NCBI GenBank assembly: GCA_032768795.1
Contig: CP136494.1
Coordinates: forward strand, 1,798,001 to 1,862,000
Reading direction: 5' to 3'
DNA: 64,000 nt
Origin: Tremella fuciformis
Taxonomy: Eukaryota; Basidiomycota; Tremellomycetes; Tremellales; Tremellaceae
A model generated the notes under the pieces. The model had not been told where the DNA came from. It searched no databases and saw nothing but the letters and a program-made list of their open reading frames with translations. Below are positions 11,198 to 20,858 of this stretch, one piece after another; positions within the stretch are counted from its first letter, which is position 1; the number at the start of each line of letters is the position of its first letter. The position numbers and the translations under genes are program-made.

Positions 11198-12652
11198 TCA
11201 CAGAGCGATAGCTTGCACCGCCCGTTCGATACCTTCCACAGCGATGGATGTTGGAACTGGAAGATTGTGGCGCTCGAATTTCGGTATTGTCCTTTGCCCT
11301 TCCGGGGCCTCGGCGAACGAGACTTGCCCTTGCCTCTGCCATCATCAGCTTGCCCGGACCACAAAAAGAGGGAAAAGCTCACCAAGGCTGATCGGTCCAG
11401 CCCCGCTTCTAGGCCTTGCAACAGCGCGCACGCCTTCTACTCCCGTCAGCTACATGACAGAGAGGGTCAAGAGATGCCATGAACTGACGCAAAGGTCATT
11501 TGAAGACATGTAACCGCATCGCAGGCAAGTCTCTGCCAGGGTAAGACAAGGCTTTCACTGAGGGTCTAGAAGACTGACGCATAGCCTTCATGCCTTGCTG
11601 CACGCTCTGCTCGAGCACGAAAGTCTCGCCGGAGTGGATGATGTCGATAATAGCGCTCGGCCGGATAGCCTCCAGGTCTTTGAGGAATACGCGGGCGTGT
11701 CCACGGTACGCTTCACAGATAAGCCTTTGAACGTACAAGCTGAAAGCGAAGGACATACCATCTGGCGAGTAAATACACTCCGTCGAAAAATACGTTAGCT
11801 TTTTAAAGTAGGCGTACCTGCATCGTCAGCCCTCGTCCCGCAACGACGTCCTGACTGACATGACAATTTCCTTCTCGTATGCATACTTGAAAGGCTTGCT
11901 TCTCTTGATGGTGTCCTCACTCTGAGTGGTCACGGCCGTACATCGCCCCAATCTGGCAATATCACCTCGCATGACTGCCCATCAGCCTTGACTCCTTTTG
12001 TATAAGTCTTCAATCGCTCACTGTTCATCAACACCGTCTCTGCTATGTCGTCCGCATTGTGTCCGGTGACAATATGATCGACGCCCAACTGCGCTGCGCC
12101 CCGGTCCAGTGCTTGCCGGCGGAAGACGCCGCAGAAGGTGCAATTGTTCCGCCTGCCGACCTGCTCGACGATCTTGTCCATCGTCCAGCCGTACAGCTCG
12201 TTATACGAGAGGATCTTGAGCGGCAGGCCGTATTCTTTCTGGTTCTGCTTGACGGTCTTCTCGTCAGCTCCTGCATATTTAGGTTTGGACATCTGCCCAC
12301 CTCCAGCGAATCATCCCGGTACCCCGTAATGCCTTCGTCGATGGACAGGAGGAACAGGTCCAAGCCATAGTCGTAGCGTTCGTTCAGGAGACTCAGCACG
12401 TGCGCAAGCACAGTCGAGTCTGTGTGGTCAGGAATATACCTTTCATCATGTACATTACTCGCCTTTGCCCCCGCTGGCTCCTATCGCGACTCGCTCGCCA
12501 CGGTGAAAGATCCCATCTCCAGTGGTGATGGTGTGGTGGACCTCGGTCTCGAAAACCTCAAAGAAGCAGTCTTTGCACACTTGTTGCCCGGTTTTGGGAC
12601 GCTTCACCAAGGCCCTGGCTGTACGGCACAGAGAGCAAGGCGTTGGAGGCAT
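11198..12652 (-). CDS. NCS6 (CTU1): Cytosolic tRNA 2-thiolation enzyme NCS6/CTU1
   Basis: A PP-loop ATPase that, with Ncs2, places sulfur on the wobble uridine (s2 of mcm5s2U) of Lys, Glu and Gln tRNAs, using Urm1 as sulfur carrier. The N-terminus [20 protein letters not shown] and QQVCKDCFF carries two CxxC pairs. The PP-loop IGASGGK is split by an intron and continues [40 protein letters not shown] holds the conserved CxxC, followed by [20 protein letters not shown]. Further exons include [20 protein letters not shown] and [12 protein letters not shown]. The last intron must be spliced in phase 0 to give [20 protein letters not shown] and the end [14 protein letters not shown]. The stop lies 123 bp from that of the convergent METTL3 gene. 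Confidence 0.92.
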
Positions 12653-13049
12653 ACTCTAGCTCCTACGCGCCGACTGAGCACAAAGACAATTCAGAAAAAG
12701 TCGGAGTTGGATTGGTGGCAAAGACAGCCAAGCATTGGTCACGTGAGTCCACCTTTGCCCACTCATAGCTGGGCCAATTCGCTGTTGCTGAATCTGCATA
12801 TACATGTCGCCTGACGAGACATTTCACGGTATGCATTGCAGCAAAGAGCGTCGCACGTTTCAATATGACAACCGTGGAGCAATGAGGTAGGCATGGCAGG
12901 AGGTCTCTGTCATCGGACAATGGCCGAGTTATTGCCCGAGATGTGATCCCCCCTTCAATACCTCACCCTCTGGCTTGAGGAGCAGAGGTGCTGGTCTTCT
13001 TAAAAGGTGCCCAGAAGTCAGAGTACACCTTGATCAACCAGCAAGCATC
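12653..13049. promoter_or_regulatory. Divergent intergenic region (NCS6 / SDR gene)
   Basis: 397 bp between divergent ATGs. It contains the palindrome TCACGTGA at 12739-12746, about 90 bp upstream of the NCS6 ATG. It has the form of a bHLH (E-box) binding site, but binding is inference. Nothing else stood out. Confidence 0.5.
12739..12746. promoter_or_regulatory. CACGTG E-box palindrome upstream of NCS6
   Basis: TCACGTGA within GGTCACGTGAG. The nine bases GGTCACGTG recur on the opposite strand upstream of the UBX gene (26196-26204) at a similar distance from the ATG. Confidence 0.4.
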
Positions 13050-13964
13050 ATGCGCGTATTCCTGACAGGTGGATCAGGCTGGGTGGGCCGCCATCTCATC
13101 CCATTGCTTCTCTCGCATGGTCACTCCATCTTGGCTCTATCCCGAACCAAGTCTTCCACCGACAAGATCCTCACGGCGGCAGAGGGATCCACCGGACACG
13201 CGAATATCGAGATCCTCGAAGGCGGCTTCGATGACCTTGGCAAGCTCGCGCAAGGTGCTGCTCAATGTGATGCTGTCATTCACCTCGGCTTCATTCACGA
13301 TTTCAACAACTTCGCTGCGTCCGCAGCGATCGATCTCGCTGTCATCAAAGCGATGACTGAACCTCTCGAGGGGACAGGCAAAGCCTTCATCGGAACCGGT
13401 GGGGCAGGCATCAACTCTGGCGACTCGGTCACCACGGAGGACTACAGGCAAGGTGACGCATGGCGAGGAGCGGCAGAGAACCATGTTCTCGCTCTCGCGG
13501 ACAGAGGTATGCGATCGATGACCATCCGCCTGGCCACGTCCGTTCATGGCAAAGGCGACAAAGCGTTTGTACCCATCGTCATTGACGCTTCGAAACGCCT
13601 CGGCTACGTTCCTCTCGTCTCGGGCGGCGCATGGATCGCCGTGCACGTCAAAGACGCCGCCGAGCTGTACCTTGCTGCTCTGGAGAAGGGCGAGGCGGGC
13701 AGGGTGTATCATGGAGTCGGCGTCGGTCCTGAGGAAAGCGTGTCGACGAGCGACATAGCTGGAGTTATCGCGGACAAATTGCACCTCGATATCAAGGACA
13801 TCAGCAAGGAAGACGCTGTCAAAGAGATGGGACCAGTTGGCATGTACTACGGTTTCGAGCTGAGGGCAACTTCGAAGATCACTCAAGAGTCGCTGGGCTG
13901 GAAGACGAAAGAGATTGGGCTGCTAGAGGACATGAGGGACAACTATTTTTTACGGGGAGTGTGA
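13050..13964 (+). CDS. NAD-dependent epimerase/dehydratase family protein (SDR, atypical)
   Basis: A 304-residue single-exon protein with a Rossmann nucleotide-binding motif at the very start (MRVFLTGGSGWVGRHLIPLL, the TGGxGxxG pattern of extended/atypical SDRs). Later blocks are CDAVIHLGFIHDFNNF, FIGTGGAGINSG, IRLATSVHGKGDKAFVPIVI and WIAVHVKDAAELYLAALEKG. The classical YxxxK pair is not evident, which is common in atypical SDRs. The substrate cannot be read from sequence. The upstream in-frame stretch from 12975 is open but begins without ATG and lacks family character, so I chose 13050, where the Rossmann motif starts. The lack of introns in this intron-dense region, with a protein type also common in bacteria, makes horizontal acquisition or retroposition possible. 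That is inference. Confidence 0.88.
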   Translation: MRVFLTGGSGWVGRHLIPLLLSHGHSILALSRTKSSTDKILTAAEGSTGHANIEILEGGFDDLGKLAQGAAQCDAVIHLGFIHDFNNFAASAAIDLAVIKAMTEPLEGTGKAFIGTGGAGINSGDSVTTEDYRQGDAWRGAAENHVLALADRGMRSMTIRLATSVHGKGDKAFVPIVIDASKRLGYVPLVSGGAWIAVHVKDAAELYLAALEKGEAGRVYHGVGVGPEESVSTSDIAGVIADKLHLDIKDISKEDAVKEMGPVGMYYGFELRATSKITQESLGWKTKEIGLLEDMRDNYFLRGV

Positions 13965-14190
13965 AGAGTTAGGCATGCGGTCGCTCTGGGTACCCCCATG
14001 CCTATATCCTCGGTAGCGTGGTTGAGTCCGGTTGAGTCGAGACCCGGTGGAGACATCCTTTGCATTCTCGTCCTCGTTTCTGTCTTCTTGCTTCCATCAC
14101 CTCTGCTTTCGGTCCTGTACCAGGTCATACTGGCCACCTAGACACGTCGTCACAGTCTACACACCGACTCTCGACGGTCAAGGTGCTGCC

Positions 14191-16572
14191 ATGGTGACTG
14201 TGGACGGGGATCACGAGCCCCCACCTCCACCAGACGATGCGATACCGTTCGCGTGCGCTTGCCACTGTTACAACATTCGCATCGTGGGAAGAGCCGAGGC
14301 CTACCTGAAAGGCCGGATACACAGCGAGGGAAATTCATCCGACGAGACGTCTCTACACCGTTTGTGGCTCGATGACAAGGCTGGCCCTCCAGAACAGCTG
14401 GTAAGCTGCTGCTTAGAGTCATCAAAGAATGTAGCTCAGTCTAGCGTTTCCCCGCATATGTGAGTTGGGACTCAGGGCCACCGAGGGAGTCCAACAATCA
14501 AGCGGAAGAGGCGGATGAGGATGTCAAGCCTGTTCGTGGTCCTGCATGGCGTTTGTGTCAGATTTGCGGCGTGAAAGTGTATCGCACGATTGCACCCACC
14601 GATGGCCCGCAAGGCCTTCGCGAGGTCGAGGTGGATTTGAACAGCGGCATATTGGTATGTGCCGTGGAGAAAGGGGATGGCATCACTGATTCACAGTACG
14701 GGGAGAACTTAGACGGCTTGATCGACGCCAAGCTTCTGCTGCCCTTCTCGTCTCTAAGCTTGGTTGCTCCCAAGACTAGCAATTTTGGTCGTCCACCCAC
14801 CTCGAATTCGCCCGAATTGTACCCTGCGACAGCTCACAGCGGATCCGCATCTCGTCTGGTTCCCCAAATCCATGACCCTTTCTTTCTGCCTCCGCCCTTT
14901 ATACCATCGCACCCTTATCTTCGAGAGCTGTGCGACCAAGCGGTCGAATACCTCAACAAAACCCATGCGCGGAAGGAGGACGAAGTTCGATCCTTCATTG
15001 CCATGAAGGCTCACGAAATGGCTGAAATTGAGGAAGATGTGCGATGTGAGGTGGACATGCTGTGGACGAAGTATATGGAAGGGCCCGGCCGGACGCAACC
15101 AGTACAGAATCGGAGCAGGAGTGCAAGTGTCAACCGGACCCAGCTGTCTCGTCAGGTCTCCCGCGATGTCGAGGCGCAACGCGCCTTTTCGCCACCAGCC
15201 ATTGCGCCACCTGTCAATGGTGTCATCCCTGGCAGTGGCGAGAACCCAATCTTGGCTGAATCTGTCGCCTCGCCCCCGTATCCATCTGGAACTTCGTTGT
15301 TGGCACAATCCCTTTCCGCGAACGCATATCAGCCTCCTCCCCCTCGAGCTCCGCCAGCAGTCGAGGACGCCATCGAGCACTCTCTGGGCGAGCTGTATAA
15401 GGGGAGAAACTCTCTCAACAAGGAGGTAGCGATGTCCTACGCTTTCTCCGTCCTCGACGAGTCGATGGGTTCCCTTCGACGGCGGAGCACGAGCTCCGAC
15501 AGGGACAAGGTCGACGTTTCCGACGGCTTGGCAGACGTACACAACAAAGACAGCTGGATCGAGACGGAGAGGGCTCAGATGACACGCATGGGAGCCAGCG
15601 GACCTATGGAGACGGTTGCCGAGGATGGGTCGGCGGACGGCCTCAGTACTACACCGCGGGCGCCCAGGCAGGCTCCAGAACGCCACCCGAGCAAGAAGGG
15701 CAAGGAGAAACAAAGAGTGAAATTTGAAGAGCCAACTAAGGATCACGATGCCTCACCGCCCGCTGGCGACCTGGATCACGAAGGTGTGTTGTCTGGTATC
15801 ATCTTTCTCCGGTCTATTGCTGATCATAGACTATGTCTTCGATTTTGAGCTGGAAGATGGTGTCAGCACAGAGCAAGGCAGCCTGACTGGACCTCATACA
15901 CAAGCAGTCTCACCTCATCGCTTGAGCATCTCTCGTGCGCGAAATATGGTGGAGGCGAATCTATCGACCACGTTCGCAGCAGATGCCCCTTCTCATCGGG
16001 CGGCATGGAGGCAGTTTGAGCGCAACTCCTCGATCTACACGGCACTCAGGCGAGAGCCGGTCTTGTCCGATGAGGCATCGACAGACGATGACTCGGCAGG
16101 TGGCAGCGGGTTCTCCAAACTTGCCACCTCCATGCCTGTTAGCATCGCCATGCCGGTACGAGCTCGTCTACCTCCGAAGGAACGGAAGACATCCTTGTCC
16201 GATCGTCAGGGTATCCTCGTTCCTCCTCTCATGGCCGCAATGCGCGAGAAAGGTCTGGATAACGCAGTCCCGGGCTCCATCCGGCCGAGTCGTGCCGATC
16301 GACCCACGCGAGAAACCGGCGGCCGAGTCAAGGGCAGCCGTTCTGCGAGCGTATCGAGGGAGCGAGAACAGGTCAAGCGATACACCGCAGATCCCGGCGC
16401 GGTGTTTGAGAGCCTGGCAGACGAAGGCGAAGATGACAGCGATGTGGACGAGGGGCAGCTGGGGACGTTGAGGGACAGCCGGACGTTCGTCCCGCCACAT
16501 GTGCTGGCGAGGCGGGAGAGCCTCGAACAACCGGATGTGGGCTGGAGGAGCATGGCCGATCAAGCGAGGTAG
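14191..16572 (+). CDS. Large Ser/Pro-rich protein with N-terminal Cys-rich module (possibly GFA/CENP-V-like)
   Basis: Three exons. Exon 1 (from ATG 14191) encodes IPFACACHCYNIRIVGRAEA. An intron near 14401-14440 joins PEQL to RFPAYVSWDSGPP. A second Cys element, WRLCQICGVKVYRT, follows near 14560. The second intron, near 15785-15832, joins HE to DYVFDFELEDG. CxCHC...IRI followed by CxxCGVxxYRT recalls the first and last zinc motifs of the GFA/CENP-V fold, but the middle Cys pair is not seen, so the link is tentative. The rest (about 600 residues) is mostly low-complexity Ser/Pro/Arg sequence with two stretches that look conserved, RPSRADRPTRETGGRVKGSR and GTLRDSRTFVPPHVLARRES. No membrane segment or signal peptide was seen. 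The function is not recognised. Confidence 0.7.
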
Positions 16573-16752
16573 AGATGGGCATGGGCAGCATCGGTCGGTT
16601 CCTGGGGCTTCGTGGTATTCAGCAGTATCATCATGTAAATCAAGCAACATCAACGCAGATCAGAACAGCATGTGACATATGAACAGTGAATGCAAATGCT
16701 ATGTCATGCTTTGTCGTGATGTCTCTGATGTCATGCAATGTTTGTATGTGAC

Positions 16753-18564
16753 TTATGTTGCTTGTGTCTTGCCGACCCACATGCTTCCATCCCAGTCGCC
16801 TTTTCCCTCTGGGTGTCGGACCCATGCTCGTCTTTCGAAAGCCCGCACGATCCTGAGCCAGCGCTGCATGGCTGTGCCCCGATGCGAGAACCGCAGGTTG
16901 ATGACCGCTTCATGATCGCTGTCCGTAATGGCGAGCTCGTTCCGCTCGGACTCCCGCGTGGGAGCTTCGTCGATGCGCGCTGCTAGGCCTGACGAAATGG
17001 TAGGATCGGCAGGGGTGATCGTTGCTGCAGGTGGGGGTCTTGAGCGTCGCTCCGCGAGGCTCACGTGGGTCGACCACCATCCCTCCCAGGCGATCTGGCC
17101 CAGCTTCGGGTCGTCGGTGGACAAGGCCAGCTTGGCGATGTGGCGCCATGTTTCCAGCTGAGGAGGGAGGTTCCATCTCTGGCGAAAGACCGAGATTACC
17201 TCGAGCGCACTCTTCGGGTCATTTGGGCAGACAGAGTGGAAGGTGGAAGTGGTCTCTGTCGGAAACGAAGCGGACGGCGATAGTGGTCGCCCGCCCAAAA
17301 CCGGGTCAACAGGCGCATCGGAAATCAGAGACGTGTTCTCCTGGTTTCGTCGAGAAGGCGAGATCGTTAAGGCGAGTATAGTGAGGTGCAGGGTCTGACA
17401 TGTGGGCTCGACGTCAGGACGACTATTCAAGAAGATTTCGAGCATCTGAAGGGCGTCCAGGCCTGACGAGGCGTATGGCGCTCGGGAGAGGTAGAGGTGC
17501 AACATGGCTAGTGACTGCGACTGGCCCTCCGGCCGGCTGTTCAGCCAGCCGAGAGCGGTCTCCAGATGAGGTCCTCTTCCATGACCCTCTTCCTCTGCTT
17601 GCAGCAGGAGGTAGTGAACATGTCGGACGACATCCCTGGCAGGGTCGCCGGGTAGCAGGCGACGCAGAGGCGGCCACATGGCCTCTGCCCAGCTGTTACG
17701 CCCCGATCTCCATACTCTCTTCAGCTCGAGATGTGGCGGACCGTAATTTGGCAGACCGCGCCTGCCTCGTCTGCTTGGTACGAAGTCGATATGCGGGTAT
17801 TCGGGTTCGGTAGGTTGCCAGGTGAAGGCGGGAATGTCGGATCTGTTCATCTGCAGCATGTAGGGATGATGAGGAGGTAGGATGCGGTACTGCGTCAAGA
17901 GTGATTTGAGTTTGTGGGAAGAACGGGTGTCTGAATGTCGATCGGCGTACGCGATGAGGGCTTGGCCAATGGCGGGGGTCAAGGTCGTCGGGTTGGCCTG
18001 GAGGTGCTGGACGAAGCTCGAAGGGAGGGGCAGTGGAGGCTGAGGGGAGTGGCGAGTCGATGAGCGGGCGAGACGGGACTTCTTGGTGCTGGTGACGCAT
18101 GCCATGGTCGCCGGAGCAGGAAGCTGAAAAGGAGCTGACGATTCGGCATTTGGAGGTTTGTCTGTGCCGTCGCTGCCTTCGGGGGGGTGGGGCAGCTTGC
18201 CAGAACTGATATCCGACTTCTCTGGCCCGCGAAAACGTAGAGAAGGAACTCGCATGTCCACTCCGACGTATGAACGTATTGGAGGGGGCTCCGGATCCCT
18301 GTTGCCCATCTCTGATCCTCGCAAGCCAGGTGAAGTCGCCCTTGGTCCCCGAGTCCAAGGACGTGCCGAAGTGGGAGTCGGGGCGGGCGCTTCAGCATCT
18401 CGGACGAGTGCTGCAGCCGCAGGCGAATAGCGTCTCCGAGCTTGGCAGCTTGTCGAGGGTGCTGTTCGCGAAGATCCCCCCTCGAAGAGATGAGCGAGGA
18501 TGCCCTCCCTCACCGAAGGAAGGGCGAGCACTCGAGCGCGGCCTGTCGGCAACGCCGGCAGCAT
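16753..18564 (-). CDS. Unknown protein, probably mitochondrial (possible PPR-like helical protein)
   Basis: A single-exon frame of 603 residues. The ATG at 18564 gives MLPALPTGRARVLALPSVRE, rich in Arg and Leu with no acidic residue before position 20, as in mitochondrial presequences. A Pro/Ser-rich stretch follows to about residue 190. The C-terminal two-thirds looks helical, with segments such as SFVQHLQANPTTLTPAIGQA, VRHVHYLLLQAEEEGHGRGP, LETALGWLNSRPEGQSQSLA and SALEVISVFRQRWNLPPQLE. Their spacing is reminiscent of degenerate PPR/TPR repeats, but I could not define a repeat unit. The C-terminus is basic and Trp-rich (FERRAWVRHPEGKGDWDGSM). A role in mitochondrial RNA or translation would be a guess. 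The 3' end converges on the preceding gene with a 180-bp gap. Confidence 0.65.
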   Translation of the reverse strand: MLPALPTGRARVLALPSVREGILAHLFEGGSSRTAPSTSCQARRRYSPAAAALVRDAEAPAPTPTSARPWTRGPRATSPGLRGSEMGNRDPEPPPIRSYVGVDMRVPSLRFRGPEKSDISSGKLPHPPEGSDGTDKPPNAESSAPFQLPAPATMACVTSTKKSRLARSSTRHSPQPPLPLPSSFVQHLQANPTTLTPAIGQALIAYADRHSDTRSSHKLKSLLTQYRILPPHHPYMLQMNRSDIPAFTWQPTEPEYPHIDFVPSRRGRRGLPNYGPPHLELKRVWRSGRNSWAEAMWPPLRRLLPGDPARDVVRHVHYLLLQAEEEGHGRGPHLETALGWLNSRPEGQSQSLAMLHLYLSRAPYASSGLDALQMLEIFLNSRPDVEPTCQTLHLTILALTISPSRRNQENTSLISDAPVDPVLGGRPLSPSASFPTETTSTFHSVCPNDPKSALEVISVFRQRWNLPPQLETWRHIAKLALSTDDPKLGQIAWEGWWSTHVSLAERRSRPPPAATITPADPTISSGLAARIDEAPTRESERNELAITDSDHEAVINLRFSHRGTAMQRWLRIVRAFERRAWVRHPEGKGDWDGSMWVGKTQAT

Positions 18565-19346
18565 ATTGGATCTCACTCTGCTGTTGGCATGTTCGCAGAC
18601 CTCTCAGTCGTATCGGAAGCCGACCTTGTGCGTCACGAGTCTGCTGTCAAGAGCTGATCAAGGTGGAATTTCCAGCTAGGAGTGCCAAAGTTCGGGTCCG
18701 AGACGTTTCAAACTTCGGGGATGTTGCCGGATGTCCGACGGCGCCTGCGTTGGGATAAAATGCCACAAATGTGGGGAACAGACAACTAGGTCGGTGGCAA
18801 ATTCACCGGGTAGACTTGTTCCGAGATGTCCACGGCAAGTCCAGGTGGTGCTGTCATTTCTCTACTCTCCTACTCTCCTAGTCCGAAAGCTTGTAGCTGC
18901 CGCCGCCTCATGCAATGGTCATCCCGTCCCGCCTTCTACCTCGCCGCGACAAATGAACAGCAGCTGCCGCTCCCGCCGTCATCATTGTCGTGTCCGAGCA
19001 ACGGCCGCTGCCGCCACTGATGACAATGACCCTGCTTCGGTAAACCCACTGCCGCCCCTCCGGTCTCTACAGGTCCATTGCAATTGGTCCCACGTCCTTC
19101 CCACCCTCGTCGACGCTAGAACAAAGGAGCTTTGCACCATCGACTATTGGTCTAGCAGCCTCCAAGGGAGAGAGAGAGACGGAACAAGCGAAGGTTCGCC
19201 TACGTACGAGAGCCGCGGCGCAATCTCGGATCCACCCCCTTGCCCTGTCCTTGAACGCCGTTTCAACTGGTATATATAAAGACAAGCGGCTCACACGACC
19301 TGGCTCCTCTTCGTAGCTTCTAACACCAGCGACAACAACCTCACAC
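18565..19346. promoter_or_regulatory. Divergent intergenic region with TATA box
   Basis: 782 bp between two divergent starts. A strong TATA element lies at 19271-19279, with pyrimidine-rich sequence after it. A 182-codon ATG frame (18731-19279) is open here but runs into the TATA box and shows no family resemblance, so it was not annotated. Confidence 0.55.
19271..19279 (+). promoter_or_regulatory. TATA box
   Basis: TATATATAA lies 68-76 bases upstream of the ATG at 19347. It is the clearest core promoter element in the window and suggests a strongly or conditionally expressed gene. Confidence 0.6.
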
Positions 19347-20626
19347 ATGGAGTTCTCAACCACTCATACGGGCCAGACGCCCCGTAACACATACCCTTGC
19401 CTCGCCACCATCGGCTTTGGCCCGGCGCCTACCACCCGCCGCTTGTCCTTTGGCGGCGGCGGTGGGGCGAGCGGCACGGGTGCCGGGGAGGAGGACACCG
19501 GCTTGAGGAGGGTCATCAGCGGCGGGAGGAGGAAGAGCTCATTTGGCGCTGGCGAAGATGGTATGGGTCGCCGCAGCATCGAGCAGCCCGCCGCTCAGAA
19601 TGGGCCGTGGTACTGGCGAGTCCAGGCAGGCGTCACAGACGTGAGCCTTTCACCCATCTTGTCCAGACAGTCAGCTGACCTGTGAAGACTCACCTCGTGC
19701 TGCTTCCTCTGTCGCAGCCGCCTAACCCACTTCTCACGTCGCCTCCCGCGCCCCTGTCACACGCCATGCCATCTCACTCGAGCGTACACAACCCGTCCGC
19801 CGCTCAAGAGGCCAGCGAAGGCTTTACCGACAAGCTGAAGAACCTCTTCCGCCGCTCTTCCACCGCCCCGGCACACCAGCAGCCCGGTGCGGGTGCCGCA
19901 TCCGCCAGCGGCAACGCGACAACCTTGGCCGACGAGTCCGCCACCAGCGGCACTTTGGGGACCGAGGGTGGCGCCGGCTCGCAAGGCGCCGAGAGGGGCC
20001 AATTGGCGGGTGGAGCGGTCGGCGAAACCATCGTTGACCAGAACTCGCGAGGCGATCAGCTCCCCAGCGGCGAGGCCAACAAGATTGGCGCCACGTCCAT
20101 CAACGCCAACGCCGAGCTCGCATGGCCTGGCATGATCGGCGGTCAGCGCCTTGGCGCCGTCCGCGTTCCGCTCTCAAGCATCAAGCGCGAGGTCACCCTT
20201 GGTGGTGGGAAGAAGAATGAGGGCAGCTGGGTCACCTTGGTCGTCAATGCCGCCGGGGGCTTGGAGCCGATTGGTGCCAATGCGCATGGACCCCGTGCCG
20301 GGCATATCAAGTTGGAGTTTGACAAGGATTGGATCGGCGCCAAAGGGTGAGCTATACATACTTCACGCAGCTTGAAGTAATTCCGCTGACATGGCAGCGA
20401 GGCCGAAGTGCTACACTACCAAATCACCAACGCTATCGAGTCGTCCGCTGGCGCTCAGCCGGTCGACGTGCATAATCCCCTCGCGGGTCAGGAAAGCTTC
20501 CAGATTGGCCATCACGGCTCAGCAGCCCCAGCTGTCCCTGCCGTCGCGGCGGGCGCTGGCCCGGCCGACGACATTGCGCCCGACGAGAGCGTCGTCTCGA
20601 GCAGGAGCGGCAAAGTTGCCGGATAG
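19347..20626 (+). CDS. Unknown Gly/Ser/Ala-rich protein with basophilic kinase sites
   Basis: Three exons. Exon 1 begins MEFSTTHTGQTPRNTYPCLA and continues with a Gly-rich stretch. Introns lie near 19640-19684 (joining VTD to THLVLLPLSQ) and 20348-20398 (joining AKG to EAEVLHYQITN). The first 80 residues contain RRLS, RRVIS, RRKSS and RRSI, and a later FRRSS follows a DKLKNLFRR helix. Such clusters fit PKA-type or similar basophilic kinases (established consensus; actual phosphorylation is inference). Between them lies GPWYWRVQAGVTD. The later part (AELAWPGMIGGQRLGAVRVP, WVTLVVNAAGGLEPIG, GHIKLEFDKDWIGAKGEAEV) looks like a small beta domain. There is no signal peptide or membrane segment. The family is not recognised. 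Confidence 0.75.
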
Positions 20627-20858
20627 GATATTCGAGTTCGATTCGTTTCACACAATACGCCTCGTAAGGACTGGTCAACCATACTCCAAAGTAACAAGAT
20701 CGGAAAGGAAATCTTCACGCCATGTACATACCACGATGAACGTAGTGAGACATGTGGAAATGCAATGCAACGCAATGTACATATCTGCAAGCCTGTGATT
20801 TGGGCTGCAATATGAATGCAGGTACTGAGTGTCTCTTCTCCCCTCAACGCGAATCCAT

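Noticed and set aside
12975..13049. N-terminal extension of the SDR protein
   Set aside because: The upstream in-frame segment starts without ATG, and the Rossmann motif begins immediately after the ATG at 13050.
18731..19279. 182-codon ATG frame in the intergenic region
   Set aside because: It runs into the TATA box of the next gene, has shifting low-complexity composition and no family resemblance. Kept only as a remote possibility.
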